Assembly (NCBI GenBank): GCA_029964075.1
Contig: CM057147.1
Coordinates: 17,629,513 to 17,693,512 of the forward strand
Reading direction: 5' to 3'
Source: Patiria pectinifera
Taxonomy: Eukaryota; Echinodermata; Asteroidea; Valvatida; Asterinidae
DNA: 64,000 bases
Of this stretch, positions 11,113-23,591 are shown one piece after another. Numbering within the stretch: the first letter of the stretch is position 1; every line of letters starts with the position of its first letter. Under the pieces are notes generated by a model. It worked only from the letters and a program-made list of their open reading frames with translations. It searched no databases and had not been told where the DNA came from. Position numbers and translations under genes: made by a program.

Positions 11113-11275
11113 GCACGTAGAGCAAGTATTCCTTTCGCCAACAGAGGGCAGCATATACATTTAATGGTTAGTTTTGTTTAGCATTTGGCAGCTATAAATG
11201 CAATGCAAGTTAAACATTAAATGTATCTGCTGCCCTCTATTGACGTAAATTATATACTCACTTGGCTGTACTGTA
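11113..11275. mobile_element. Inverted-repeat MITE
   Basis: Arms of about 28 bases, AGAGGGCAGCATATACATTT (from 11142) and the near-perfect inverse ending at 11242, flank a 45-base spacer. Weaker complementarity continues outward to roughly 11113 and 11275. Stretch 11276-11440 shows nothing recognisable. Confidence 0.6.
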
Positions 11276-11452
11276 CGCACTTGGCTATTGCCACTCAACC
11301 GTGTGTGCATGGCTATCGCCGTTGAAATGATTTGCCGCCCTGTATATTTTTCTGCTATAAAAGTTAACTACGCCAATGTTATTGATTGCAATGATCTATA
11401 GCCCTCTACCCGTCTATTTTATTTACTTTTTTATTAGTAGAAAATGTCGTTA

Positions 11453-12644
11453 TTAGGTGTTGGGCCTCAGCCCAAAACCTATTGTTATTGTAAGAATTTA
11501 CTATTATTAATGTTCTCCTCAGCATATTCTTCTCCAGAACTGTCTGTCAAAATGAAAACATATATGAACTTCAATTGTCAATACATGAATGCGCAACCAA
11601 CTGAAGATGTGCTTTTTTGCAATTACGTCATCATGACGTCATCATGGGTCACGTGACGTCACTTTAAAAAATAATGAATTTAATCTTTGAAATTCAATAT
11701 AAAATCAACCGTCAGAGACCGCAACTTGAATTTTGCGGGAATCGACATGATAACATATGATCTTCATTTTATCTTCTGCGCGTAAAATCACGTGACCCTT
11801 CCTTCCGGTCGAAACCGGAAGTGCCTAATAATTTGAAAGTGGAAAAAGATATGAACTTGCTTTCAACGGTGTTGATGTCTACCTGGATTGACCTTTCAAA
11901 AAAATAATTGGTGACGTCATGAAGAGTTGGAGCGCCCTCTGGCGGCAGGTTAAAAAACGCGAAAAACGCATTTTCACTTGATGTCTGTGGCGAAGTTTGC
12001 GGTAATCGCTTCAAAATTAATGTACATGATGACCATAATGCAGACAACACCTGTGCGCGAAAAAAATTGATTACGTCATCAGACCGGAAGTTACAATAAA
12101 AAGACCTTTAAACCTTTAAAAATTGCAAAAAAATCAACCGTGATAGATATAATCAAGATTTGGCTAACTATAGCACAGGTAAAATAGCTCTTGAACTTTC
12201 TGGTAATGACGTCTCAATGACGTCATCAAGTATCATATTACAAGCAATCAAAGATTTCTAGATTTAATCTTTGAAAATCAATATAAAATCAACTGCTACA
12301 GATTACATTTTGTTTTTTATAGCAATCGATACAATATTGCAGGGTCTTCATTTTTGGTATTAAGTGCAAAATCACTTGACCCTTCCTTCCGGTCGAAACC
12401 GGAAGTGCCTTATTATTTGAAATTGGCAGAAGATGCGAACTTGCTTTCAAAGATATGAGTGTCTGTCTAGGCAGTACTGTACAAAAAATTTACAGGTGAC
12501 GTCATCAAATGTTAGAGCGCCCTCTGGCGGCATGTTGAAAAATTCAAACATGGATTTAAACATGCATATTTTGAGATGATGTGTGTGGCAAAGTCTGCAG
12601 TAATCCATGGCCCAACACCATGTGGTTGTTCATACAACCTCTAG
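11453..12644 (+). mobile_element. Helitron-like repeat, family II
   Basis: The left end is the hairpin TAGGTGTTGGGCCTCAGCCC. The body has ACGTCATCATGACGTCATCA, CCTTCCTTCCGGTCG...AACCGGAAGTGCC and GCGCCCTCTGGCGG, and its second half is a diverged partial repeat of the first. The right end is CAACACCATGTGGTTG, a bulged hairpin, then CTAG at 12641-12644 followed by T. Other copies are at 17708-19339 (+), 21590-22311 (-) and a partial one at 12660-13090. The only open frames are short and overlap the repeat. Confidence 0.6.
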
Positions 12645-12659
12645 TGTATTTTTGTGTTT

Positions 12660-13090
12660 GTTGACTATTCTCCTTTGTAAAAATTTGCAAATTCTTCTCC
12701 GGAACTGTTTGTCAAAATGAAAACATATATGAACTTCAATCGTCAATAGATGAATGCACAAGCCACTGACGATGTGCTTTTTTGCAATTACGTCATCATG
12801 ACGTCATCATGGGTCACGTGACGTCACTTCAAAAAATAATACATTTAATCTTTGAAATTCAATATAAAATCAACCGTCAGAGACCGAAATTTGAATTTTG
12901 CGGGAATCTACATGATAATTCACGATCTTCAATTTATCTTGTGCGTGTAAAATCACATGACCCTTCCTTCTGGTCGAAACCGGAAGTGCCTAATAATTTG
13001 GAAGTGGAAAAAGATATGAACTTGTTTTTATCAATGTAAGTCTGTGGGTGGGTTGAACTTTTAAAAAAAAATGATCTTACCGCTAAAGAC
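12660..13090 (+). repeat. Partial family II repeat copy
   Basis: This segment repeats 11505-11920, including TCTCCGGAACTGTTTGTC, the GTCATCATGACGTCATC block and GAAACCGGAAGTGCC. It abuts the CTAG end of the previous unit, so family II units also sit head to tail. Bases 13091-13280 hold nothing recognisable. Confidence 0.65.
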
Positions 13091-13280
13091 CATATAAACG
13101 ACGTTGGAGTCAGAATAAATAAATGTAACAAAAAGAGGGCGCTCTTTCATCTCACCGACTTTTTTGGGGGAAAAAAACCCGATTATTTCCATAATGCATT
13201 GCCAAATATAGGCATTGCGAAACAGGAAATAACTTGCATTACTTTTGTGGACTTTTTTCGCTACACAATTTTCGCTTACT

Positions 13281-15290
13281 TTTAGTCATATTTGCGCACA
13301 TTTAGATTTTGAATGATGACAAATATAGTATAGGCCTACACGTTGCATCGTGGCTGTGTATAACAAACCAGGCAATTTCTGCACAAACCTATGGGACTGT
13401 GCACCAGTTGAAACTTTTATACGATTCCTCCTCATTGCATAACGAATTTGAGCGATCATGTTTTCTTCATGTTCGTACATTATTGCATGTGTATAACTTA
13501 ACACTAAACATAGTTGTTAGTGTTACGCCCCAACTTAATTGACCATGCTCCCAGCTTTGGCTGGGATCGTCCGAACCGTGTCAGTTCAGTTGAGACACTT
13601 TCGATAGGATGAAACATGCAAAACTATAGTTAGGCCAGCTTGACGCTCTATGATAGCTGACAAAATTCTCCACACATTTCACGAGGCAAATGCAAGGTTC
13701 TCAGTACTTCATCATTCAAGTTGAGGCCTCAATTCAATTTTTAAATGTAACTTTTCTTAAAAATTTTGCACCTGAAAAGCCAAATTGTTAGATTTGAATC
13801 CTAAGACTAGACTGGTACATGTCCAACTGTTTGAAGAGACTGACCCCATCAGTAGTCTGGGGGCATGCCTGATGGAGAAAATATGCCACAGAGATTAGGA
13901 ACTACATGTTTCTTTTGACACAGTTGATTGATGCAGTATTAAAACATGGCTGAAGGAAGCAGATGCTACGAATCTAGAACACATAAAGCAGATGATCCTT
14001 TTCTCTCGGAAAGTGTGCTTCATTTATTCAACCTTTTATTTTTCAAACTTGATGCAGTAATTAGTGTTACATTAGCTGCTGAATGGAAAACCTCACTTTT
14101 CGCGGTATTTTGCAATGCTCTTTATGTTGACGTAGGAATGTGACATTCATTGTACACACATGGAGTAAAAACTCACAATTTTATATCATAATCTGAGAAG
14201 TTCGTGTAGGCACACCAAATTTTTGTAGACGTTTCAGTTGAACACTAATTAGTCGCTATTATTAGCCCATTATGTAACCTTGTTTTGACTGCACTATATA
14301 ATGTGTTTTTCTCGGCTGTGTGTGCCAATGCACCTGTAAAAGCACGTGTACTACACAGATCAGAAACTCATGATTTTATTTCTTTAAAGGAAACTACCAT
14401 CTGCAAGACAATAATTACCATCATTTGTAGGATTTATTCTTTCATTTTCCTTTGAGTATCCGAATCTAAACTTGGAGTGATTTTCAAACAACGGTGTCTC
14501 ATCCCCTTCATGCATAATTCAGAAGCCACAATTAATTACTAAATCGCCTTCCCCTCTCCGATTTCTGGCTCCGCCCCGGCTGTAGCACATTGTAACTAAA
14601 AAGTAATTACCAGCGTCATTGCAATGTATCAAAATGTATTTTATTTTACAAAATGGCTTTCATGCAGTGAATGGAACAGACGCAGGTATCACAGTACTGT
14701 GTATACACACCGTACTTAAACATCCGCCATTGAACTCCATGTATTTACATGTACAATGTACATGTATTACCCTGCTACACACTCCTAGCCTCTTTGTAGC
14801 AGACACGTCGTTCACCAAATTTGTTGTTGCTTTGCTAAAATTCAACACTCAACACCAGCTTTAGGCGCATTATGTTTGTGCAGCAACCTATTGCAAGCTT
14901 GTGATGTTGATCTTTTCTTATGGTCATTTGCATAATAAGTGCGTTGGAATTTCATAAAGGTGCGTTATCAAAGCCTCAAATCCAAGGCCACAGGCAGAAC
15001 TCTAGTTCATAGCTATACAGCAGTGGCTTGCAAGGACCTGTTTAAACCCTGTGAACCAATATTTTGTGTTTTTCTTGATCAATTTCGTTACTTCCCTGTC
15101 ATAAAGTCTGAATCAAAGTCCGAGTATACCAAGTGCGAGTCTGTGTGCGCTATATCTGAGTCTCAGTCTGAGTAGGAGGTTGAGTTTTGATGGAGAGAAA
15201 AATATATATATAGATGTCATGTGATTTGGCTTGTATTATGAACTCATGTACAGACCCGAATGTTGTATCCTGATGTTATCTCAAAATCCA
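13281..15290. repeat. ~2 kb tandem duplication, copy 1
   Basis: This unit aligns with 15291-17706. Shared landmarks are AAACCAGGCAATTT (13364 and 15391), GACTAGACTGGTAC (13805 and 15850), CTGTAGCACATTGTAACT (14579 and 16898) and CAGACCCGAATGTTGTATCC (15251 and 17571). The offset grows from ~2.03 to ~2.32 kb, partly because copy 2 has a MITE insertion. No exon with splice signals and a long frame is visible. Confidence 0.75.
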
Positions 15291-17706
15291 TTAATTTACA
15301 TCGTGAGCCCAAGAGAAAATGTTGCAGGCTTTATTGATTAAATGTTCCATACAATTTGGGAAATCGGTTATATTTTGGTATGTCAATAGCAAACCAGGCA
15401 ATTTGTGCACAAACCTTTGGGACTGTGAACCAGTTAAAATGTTCATGTGATTCCTCCTCATTGCATAAAGAATTGATCGAGCGATCATCTTGTCTTCATG
15501 TTCGTAGATTATTGCATGTGTATAAATAGCCGTTAATGTTACGCCCAAACTTGACCATGCATGCTCCCAACATTGTCTGGGACCGTCCAAACCATGTGTT
15601 CGAGTCCAGTTGAGACACATTTTGGGCCCATATGGCCGTGAGTGCCGAAAACATAAAAAACTAAAGTTAGCCCAGCTTGACTCACTCTTAATAGCTGACA
15701 AAATTCTCCAATCATTTCACGAGACAAATGCAAGCTAGGTCCTCAGTGTTTCACCATTCAACTTTGAGGTCTCAATTTAATGTATTAAATGACACTTTTC
15801 TTCAAAAGTTTGCACCTGAAAAGCAAAATGATTAGATTTGAAACCTAAGACTAGACTGGTACACGTCCTACTGTTTGAAGAGACTGACTCCATCAGTGGT
15901 CTGGTGGCATGACTGATGGAGAAAATGTGCCACAGAGATTAGGAACTACACGTTCATGTTTATTTTGACACAGTTTATTGATGCCATATTAAAACCTGTC
16001 CGAAGTAAGAAGAATTGACAAATCTAGAACACATACGGCAAAAGACGATCTTTTATTTTCTCTCGGAAAGTATGCTTCATTTATTCAACCGTATTTTTCA
16101 AGTTCAACATCAGAACACAATACTTTTTCCATGCCAGATTAAAACTCACAACGGTAGCCACAGCTTTATAAACAATTATTGTGTTGTCGATGCAGTAATT
16201 AGTGCTACCATAGAAAGAATTCCATACAAGGCCACCACAAATCTGGTGAAGACACACTATTTTAGGAGTGCAAACATTCTTTAATAATACTATAACCTTT
16301 TCTCTCATGGCCCATAGACTTTGTGCAGGAGGTCTGAGTGCCGGCCTTGTATGGAATTCTTTCCGCTACCATAAGCTGCTGAATGGAAATCCTCACTTTT
16401 CGCACTATTTTGCAACACATTTAGAGATATTGACATGGGAATGTGACATTCAGTGTACACACACATGGAGTCAAAACTCACAAGTTTAATGCATAATCTA
16501 AGAGATCATTCGTCTAGGCACACCACATTTTAGTAGAGGTTTCAGTCGAACACTAATTAGTTGCTATTATTAGCCCATTATATAACCTTGTTTTCACTGC
16601 ACTATATAATTTGTTATTTTTGGAGGCGGGACCACTGCCTCTTTAAAAGAGCGTGTACGTAGGTCGAAAACTCATGATTGTATTATTACCTTAAAAGAAA
16701 CAACCATCTGCAAGAAAATAATAACCATCATTTGTAGGATTTATTCTTTCCTTTTCCTTTGAGTATCTCAATCTAAACTTGGAGTGATTTTCACACAACG
16801 GTGTCTGTCCCCTTGATGCACTCTTTCAAATAATTCAGACGCCACAATTAATGACTAAAACGTCTGCCCCCATCCGATTTGTGGCTCCGCCCCTGCTGTA
16901 GCACATTGTAACTAAAAAGTAATTAACAGCGTCATTGCAATGTATCAAAATGTATTTTATTTTACAAAATGGCGTCCATGCAGTGAATGGAACGGTATCA
17001 CAGGTTCTGTGTATACCACCGTACTTAAACATCCGTCATTGAACTCCATGTATTTACATGTTTAACCCTGCTACCCACTCCTAGTGCCTTTGTTGCATAC
17101 ACGTCGTTCGCCAAACTTGTATTTTGCTTTGCTAAAATACAATATTCAACACCGGCTATAGGCGCATGCTTGTGCAGCAACCTATGGCAAGCTTGTGACG
17201 TGGATCTTTTCTTAAGGCAATTTGCATAATAACTGCGTTTGTATTCCATAAACGTGCTTTATCAAAGCTCCAAACCGATCAAGGCCACAGGCAGAGTTCT
17301 AGTTCATAGCTATACAGCAGGTGGCTTGCAAGGATCCCATTTAAACTGTATGAACCAATATTTCCTTCTGTTTTCTTGATTAATTAAAATCAACTTCGTT
17401 GAGTCCCAGTTCTAATGTCTTTGTCGAAGTCCAAGTATACCAAGGACGAGTCTGTGTGTCCTATATCCGAGTCTCAATCTAAGTAGGAGGTTGAATTTTG
17501 ATTGAGAAAAAAAAGTATGTTGATGTGATGTGATTTGCCATGCGCATGCCGGTATCGAGACCTCATATACAGACCCGAATGTTGTATCCAGAATCCATCA
17601 TCTCAGACTCCATTGACTGATATCGTGAGCCCCATGGAAAATGTTGGAGCCATGTTTATCGAGAAATTGCTCCATTTAGTGGGAAATCTGTTGTTTTTTG
17701 GTTTTG
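15291..17706. repeat. ~2 kb tandem duplication, copy 2
   Basis: This is the second tandem copy of 13281-15290, carrying the 152-base MITE at 16213-16364. It is cut at 17707 by the left hairpin end of a family II element. A third, partial copy is at 34250-35050. Confidence 0.75.
16213..16364. mobile_element. MITE with 9-bp target duplication
   Basis: The ends are GAAAGAATTCCATACAAGG... and its inverse. They are flanked by an exact 9-bp direct repeat GCTACCATA (16204-16212 and 16365-16373). The tandem copy has the empty site at about 14058-14075. A 9-bp duplication is typical of Mutator-like elements. The phrase CATAGACTTTGTGCA near 16314 resembles a phrase at the start of the Helitron-like units. 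Confidence 0.85.
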
Positions 17707-17707
17707 T

Positions 17708-19339
17708 AGGTGTTGGGCCTTGAGCCCCACACCTATTGTTATTGTACGAATTTACTATTTTTGTTTTCCTCAGCAAATTCTCAGCAAATTCTTCTCCAGA
17801 ACTGTTTGTCAAAATGAAAACATATATGCACTTCAATTGTCAATATATGAATGCACAACCCATATAAATGTGCTTTTATGCAATAACGTCATCAGGACGT
17901 CATCATGGGTCAGGTGACGTCACTTCAAAAAATAATAAATTTAATCTTTGAAATTCAATATAAAATCAACCGTGAGAGACCGGAACTTGAATTTTTCGGG
18001 AATCGACATGGTAATATATGCTCTTCATTTTATCTTGTGCGCGTCAAATCACGTGACCCTTCCTTCCGGTCGGAACCGGAAGTGCCTAATAATTTGAAAG
18101 TGGAAAAAGATGTGAACTTGCTTTCAACGATGTTAGTCTGTGGGTGGGTTGACCTTTCAAAATATATGATCGGTGACGCCATGAAGTTTTCGAGCGCCCT
18201 CTAGCGGCAGTTTAAAAACGTAAGAAACGCATTTTCACCTGATGTCTGTGGCGAAGTTTGCGGTAATCGCTTCAAAATTAATGTACATGATGACCTTAAT
18301 GCAGACAAGACCTGTGCGTGAAAAAAATTGATTACGTCATCGGATCCAAAGTTACAATAAAAAGACCTTGAAACCTTCAAAAATTGCTAAAAAATCAACT
18401 GTGATAGATATTATCAAGATTTGGCTATATATAGCACAGTTTAAATAGCTCTTGAACTTTCACGTCACAATGACGTGATCAAGTAACATATTACAAGCAA
18501 TCAAAGATTTCTAGATTTAATCTTTGAAAATCAATATAAAATCAACTGCTACAGTTTTTATGGCAATCGATACAATATTGCAGGGTCTTCATTTTTTGGT
18601 ATTAAGTGGAAAATCACTTGACCCTTCCTTCCGGTCGAAACCGAAAGTGCCTTATTATTTGAAATTGGCAGAAGATGTGAACTTGCTTTCAACGATGTGA
18701 GTGTCTGCCTAGCCCCTAGGCAGTATAAAAAAAAAGTGACGTCATCAAATGTTAGAGCGCCCTCTGGCGGCATGTTGAAAAAGTCAAACATGGATTTAAA
18801 CATGAGTTGATGTGTGTGGCATGACATGAACACTCCTCCGAGTAAGACCAACCCGACCAACTATGTAGGCTTCTCGGGTAGGGACACATCATTTGGGGGA
18901 GCCTGCCCTAGGGGATTAAGATACTTATAAGCACTTATTCTATAATTGGTTCCTAAAAGGAGCGAAGGTCACTCTGCCTGAGAGATTTCAAGCATTATAT
19001 TTGGTTGCTAAATTTAATCTGTCGGCCAACAAATTGCATTATCATATTGACGTACCTGAACTTGTTTTATATGTTGAAACTTGAAAATCCGTGAATAAAT
19101 GGCTGAGAACGATCTGTTACTGTTAATTGCTAGCATAAAACCGCGATTCACCAGAAAGTATAGTTCCAGAAATCAGTGTGGCTAACAGGTGGTATTTCAT
19201 TTAACCACAAGTCATTATCTCGCTGGGACTGTGGAGCAGAGAGGGGAGTTTGGTTTACTTAAGGGCTCCCCAGGGGCTTTCAACAGTGTCCTCCATGGTT
19301 GCGGTAATCCATGGCCCAACACCGTGTGACAACCTCTAG
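17708..19339 (+). mobile_element. Helitron-like repeat, family II, with internal insert
   Basis: The left hairpin is TAGGTGTTGGGCCTTGAGCC. The body matches 11453-12640 to about 18810. Unrelated sequence (about 18830-19290) then intervenes before the family end CCATGGCCCAACACCGTGTG and CTAG at 19336-19339 followed by T. The insert shows no gene. Confidence 0.55.
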
Positions 19340-19620
19340 TTTTCGTTAAGATTTTTTTTAGCTGTTTCGGTGACACACTGAAACAGCTCTTGTTTTCGTT
19401 AAGATTTTTTTCTTCTTTTTTTTGGCTTTTTTGCAATTTTGCGAAAAAGCCATTCTTTCTGTTCTCATTTTTTTTTTTTCGTCTTCATCTTCTTTCTTCT
19501 TTTGTCGCCGAAACCCCATAGACTTTGTGCAAGTTTTTTCTGGCCTCCACTTTTGGCATTAATCTTTGTCATACATCATTCTAAGTTTGCAGATGTGTCC
19601 CGAAGATTGACGTCATGGTG
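19340..19620 (+). repeat. Hairpin modules after a CTAG end
   Basis: Directly after the CTAG end comes TTTTCGTTAAG, then the hairpin AGCTGTTTC...GAAACAGCT (19361-19389). TTTTCGTTAAG recurs, followed by the GGCTTTTTTGC...GCGAAAAAGCC hairpin (19424-19452), and then CCCATAGACTTTGTGCAAG. The order T-rich tract, hairpin, ATAGACTTTGTGC matches 8098-8380. Confidence 0.7.
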
Positions 19621-19697
19621 ACATCATCGACTAATTTATTATAGATTTTTGAATATTTAATTTTTCCTATAGACTTTGAACACAGAAATTAAGAAAA

Positions 19698-20448
19698 CTA
19701 GAGCTGACTGTTTGCAAACAGAACACAGGGCTTTTTCGCATTTTACAAATATTTATGTTTCGTTGGTCCTTTTGCAATCACTTTTCAGAGTGCATCATGC
19801 AGGTAAAGGTTGTTCAAAATGCTTAGAATAATTCCTAAAATATAATTTTATCACATGACGTCACATGGCCTTCAATGACGTCATCTTTGAAACCCTTCTC
19901 AATGCACATCTTGTCATTGTGGCCTTGATTTGAACCAAGTTTAATGTCAATCCGATGAAAAAAGTGTACAATTTTTTGAAGCAGAATAAAATTATAAATA
20001 TTTAAAAAATCATAAAAAAATGATGACTTCATCGTGACGTCACTTTGGATTTTGCATACTAGTACGATTATCTACCTACCCACCAAGTTTCATGACAATC
20101 GAACCTTTTCTGATATGTGTTTTGAAAAATCCCATTTTGATGACGTCATGATGACGTCACACATTTTTCAAAATTTTGTGCTAATACCTACATTGTATTA
20201 CCTAACAGACCAAATACAAAAAGAATTTTGAATTTTGCATGTTGCGTTCGTGAGATATGGCTAAAAGGTAAAAAAATTCAAATATTCATATAAAATCTCA
20301 GGATGACGTCATCATAACGTCACCTCATTTTTTACCTACAACACATCCCGGTCTAGCCACATACCAAGTTTCAAGCTAATCGGACTTACAGTTCTGTAGA
20401 TATAGGTTTTCAAAATATGCACGTTAATTGTCAAAAATCAATAAAAAA
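19698..20448 (-). mobile_element. Helitron-like unit, minus strand
   Basis: On the minus strand the unit ends with the perfect palindrome CTGTTTGCAAACAG (19708-19721) and then CTAG (19698-19701) before T. The body to the right carries inverted copies of the TGACGTCA units, such as CCACCAAGTTTCATGA and ACATCCCGGTCTAGCC. It stops where another minus-strand end begins at 20449. Confidence 0.6.
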
Positions 20449-20504
20449 CTAGAGTTTGAGGACAAACACACGGTGTTGGGCTAGAGGTTTGGCTTTTTCA
20501 CATT
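20449..20504 (-). mobile_element. Helitron-like 3' end, minus strand
   Basis: Read on the minus strand, the hairpin CAACAC-CGT-GTGTTTG is followed by TCCTCAAACT, then CTAG (20449-20452) before T. This is the family II end in inverted orientation. The rest of the unit is replaced by a simple repeat. Confidence 0.5.
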
Positions 20505-21003
20505 GTTGATTGTTGTTGATTGTTTTGTTGATTGTTAGTGTTGATTGTTGATGTTGATTGTTGGTTGTTTATGTTTATGTTGATTGTTGATTGTTGATTG
20601 ATGATGTTGATGTTGATTGTCAATTGAATTTGACGGGGGTTGTTCATGTCGATTGTTGATTGTTGATAATTGATTTGTGTTGTTGATTAACAATTATTGA
20701 TGTTGATTGTTGATGATTGTTGATGATGGTTGTCGATGTTGATTTTGATTTTTTGTTGTTGATTGTTGATTGTTGATGTTGATTGGTGATGTTGATTGTT
20801 GATTGTTGATGTTGATGTTAATGTTAATGTTGATTGTTGATTGTTGCTGTTGATTGTTGCTGTTGATTGTTGATGTTGATTGTTGATTGTTGATGTTGTT
20901 TGTTGATGTTAATGTTGATTGTTGATTGTTGATGTTGCTGTTGATTGTTGATGTTGATTGTTGATGTTGATTGTTGATTGTTGATGTTGAGGGTTGAGGG
21001 TTG
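20505..21003. repeat. GTTGAT-type simple repeat array
   Basis: About 500 bases consist of TTGATTGTTGATG-like words with a 3-base backbone (TTG/GAT) and irregular higher-order order, ending in GAGGGTTGAGGG. Strand asymmetry is strong, with G and T far above C. Confidence 0.9.
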
Positions 21004-21589
21004 AAAAGTAGCGTGTGGAGTAGTTATAAAGAGGATAGTTAAAAAGAGTCAGGTGAGGATCTGCACGCGCGTATGCTGCTGTACTGTAAACTTATCTAGT
21101 ACAATTGTTACAGAAACCCATGAAATAGCTCATATCTCTAAAAGTAAAGGTCGCACACCATTGGTGCAATACAAGATATTGCTCGCCATATCCTCTTTAC
21201 CCCAATGCGCATGTTTTTAGAAAAAAACACCCAATTTAAAAAGTGCCCAATTGGGCGCTTTTGCCAGCCCAATTTTTGAGTATCATAAGAGGGGAAGTTC
21301 CCTTTTACGCAATCGCAGCACATTGTTTTTCAGGATTTTCCCTTTGTAAGCAATTATCCCCATTTGCTGTACACACAATGTATGTGGCATTAAATGAGCG
21401 TTTCAATGCGTAGGCGTGTTCAACTTCAAACTTCAAGGGGGCTGCAGGGCATCTTCTAGTAAATTTATTGTAACGAAACCTTGGGAAGTTTGAGACCTAT
21501 TATTAAAGTGCCATTTAAAGCACAAAACTGGATTATATCTCTGACAGTTGATTTTTTAGCAATTTTCAAAGGAAAATTGGTCTTTTCAT
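21004..21589. other. No gene recognised
   Basis: This AT-rich stretch has no splice-flanked frame. The inverted words CCCAATTTAAAAAGTGCCC and TTGGGCGCTTTTGCC near 21230 are short. It appears to be spacer. Confidence 0.5.
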
Positions 21590-22311
21590 TGTAACTTCCG
21601 GTCTGATGACGTAATCATTTTTTTTTTCGCGCACAGGTCTTGTCTGCATTAAGGTCATTTTGTATATTCATTTTGAAGCAATTACCGCAAATTTCGCCAC
21701 AGACATCAACTGAAAATGCGTTTTGGATATTTTTAACCTGCCGCTAGAGGGCGCTCGAACGTTTGATGGTGTCACTGATCATTTTTTTGGAAAGATTAAC
21801 CCTAACTCCCTAGGGCATGTGCAAAATCGTATTGAATTTGGAGGATTCAGGACTGTTAGGGTTAACCCACCCACAGGCTAACATCGTTAAAAGCAAGTTC
21901 ATATCTTTTTCCACTTTTGAATTATTAGGCACTTCCGGTTTCGACCAGAAGGAAGGGTCATGTGATTTTACGCACACAAGATTAATTGAAGAACATGTAT
22001 TATCATGTCGATTCCCGCAGAATTCAAGTTCCGGTCTCTCACGGTTGATTTTATATTGAATTTCAAAGATTAAATGTATTATTTTTTGAATTGACATCAC
22101 GTGACCCATGATGACGTCATAATGACGTAATTGCAAAAAAGCACATCTTCAGTGGGTTGTGCATTCATGTATTGACAATTGAAGTTCATATGTGTTTTCA
22201 TTTTGACAAACGGTTCTGGAAACGAATGTGTCGTGGAGAAATAAAAAAAAAATTAAAAAAATAGTAAATTCTTACAATAACAATAGGTGTTGGGCTCAGG
22301 CCTAACACCTA
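21590..22311 (-). mobile_element. Family II repeat, minus strand, truncated
   Basis: This is the inverse of 11453-12100. It contains CGGTCTGATGACGTAATCA, GGCACTTCCGGTTTCGACC and the terminal hairpin AGGTGTTGGGC...GCCTAACACCT at 22286-22311. A short insertion around 21800-21855 breaks the homology. Confidence 0.6.
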
Positions 22312-22679
22312 ATTAGGTGATGATGTCATCATGACCGTCAATGACGTCATAGTCTTGGCATAATTTGTGTATGAGGGTCTTCCTTGGCTGTAACTTTGAT
22401 GACGATTCCAGATCGCCAAGTTGCACAAATGGTGGCTTGAAAACGTGTACAAAGTCAATGGGCTAAAAATCCCACTGCAGAAAAACTGCACCTTTAAATA
22501 CGTGATTTGCCTTTAAACTGAAACATTTTTATAAAATATTACTTGATATTCTGACTCTTGGGAATATTTTCAATCAAATGAAAGAGAATAAAAAATAAGA
22601 TTTGTTTTTCCTTCTCGGCCGAAGTTCAGAACTACTCAGTAAGATATATCAGTGTTGTATAGGAAAAGACTGTTGCAGA
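22312..22679. other. Repeat-like spacer
   Basis: A TGATGTCATCATGACCGTC block at the left is followed by AT-rich DNA with no recognisable gene. Confidence 0.4.
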
Positions 22680-23590
22680 AAGCTGTGTACAAAGTCTTAT
22701 TATAACTTCCTGTCTGATGACGTCATACGCCTAAAACTTCGCACACGTCTTAAGGGGGTCAAGGTCATCATATACGCCAATATTTAGGCGATTCCGACAA
22801 ACTTGGCCACAGACATCTATTCAAAATACATTTTTGAAAATTTTCAACCTGTCGCTAGAGGGCGCTCGAAGATTGCATGACGTCATCGGTAGATGATTTG
22901 AAGAATACTATCATCCAAGAGACGAACACCGTTGAAAGCAAGTTCATATCTATTACAATTTTTAAATGATAAGCCACTTCCGGTTTTGGCCTTTTTCGAC
23001 CGGAAGCAAGGGTCACATGATTGCACGCACACTGAATGAAATAAAGACCTCAACCTACTCTACCACTTGACGGCAACAGAATGCTGCGGACGCGTACGGT
23101 TGATTTCTTATGCATTTTTAAATATTAACAGTGTCACAATTTAATTGCCTATAAATAAACACCGGATGAGGTCATCATGACGTCATCATTACACAATGTT
23201 GTTTGAATTAGGGTCTTTGCTTGGACAAAGAGTGGTGTAAATGAATTACTGGCAAAGAGTCGAAATGCCCTTTGAAAATCGACAATTTTTTCTTAAATTT
23301 CTGTGTACAAATTCTGTGGGAAAAATTAAATATTCAAAATTCTATAATGAATCGCGTGATGACGTCAGCATGACGTAATGAATCGGCACACATCTGCAGG
23401 TGAAGTATGTGCCAGGTTTGAAGGGAATCGGAATTGTTTTAAGGCCAAAGGTGGCGTGTAGAAAAAACGTGTACAAAGTCTATTGGATTTTGTGCAAAAA
23501 AGAAGTGGAAGAAGAAGAGAAAGAGGAAGAAAGAAAAAAATCAGAACAAAAAGAAAGGCTTTTTCGCAAAATTGCGAAAAAGCCAAAAAA
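22680..23590 (-). mobile_element. TGACGTCA repeat block, duplicated at 28690-29590
   Basis: The block carries ACTTCCTGTCTGATGACGTC, CTAAAACTTCGCACACGTCT, CGCTAGAGGGCGCTCGAAGA and CAATTTAATTGCCTAT. It ends with the GGCTTTTTCGC...GCGAAAAAGCC hairpin (23560-23583). The copy at 28690-29590 is very similar and in the same orientation. It looks like the start of a minus-strand Helitron-like unit directly abutting the 3' end of the next at 23592. Confidence 0.65.
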
Positions 23591-23591
23591 A

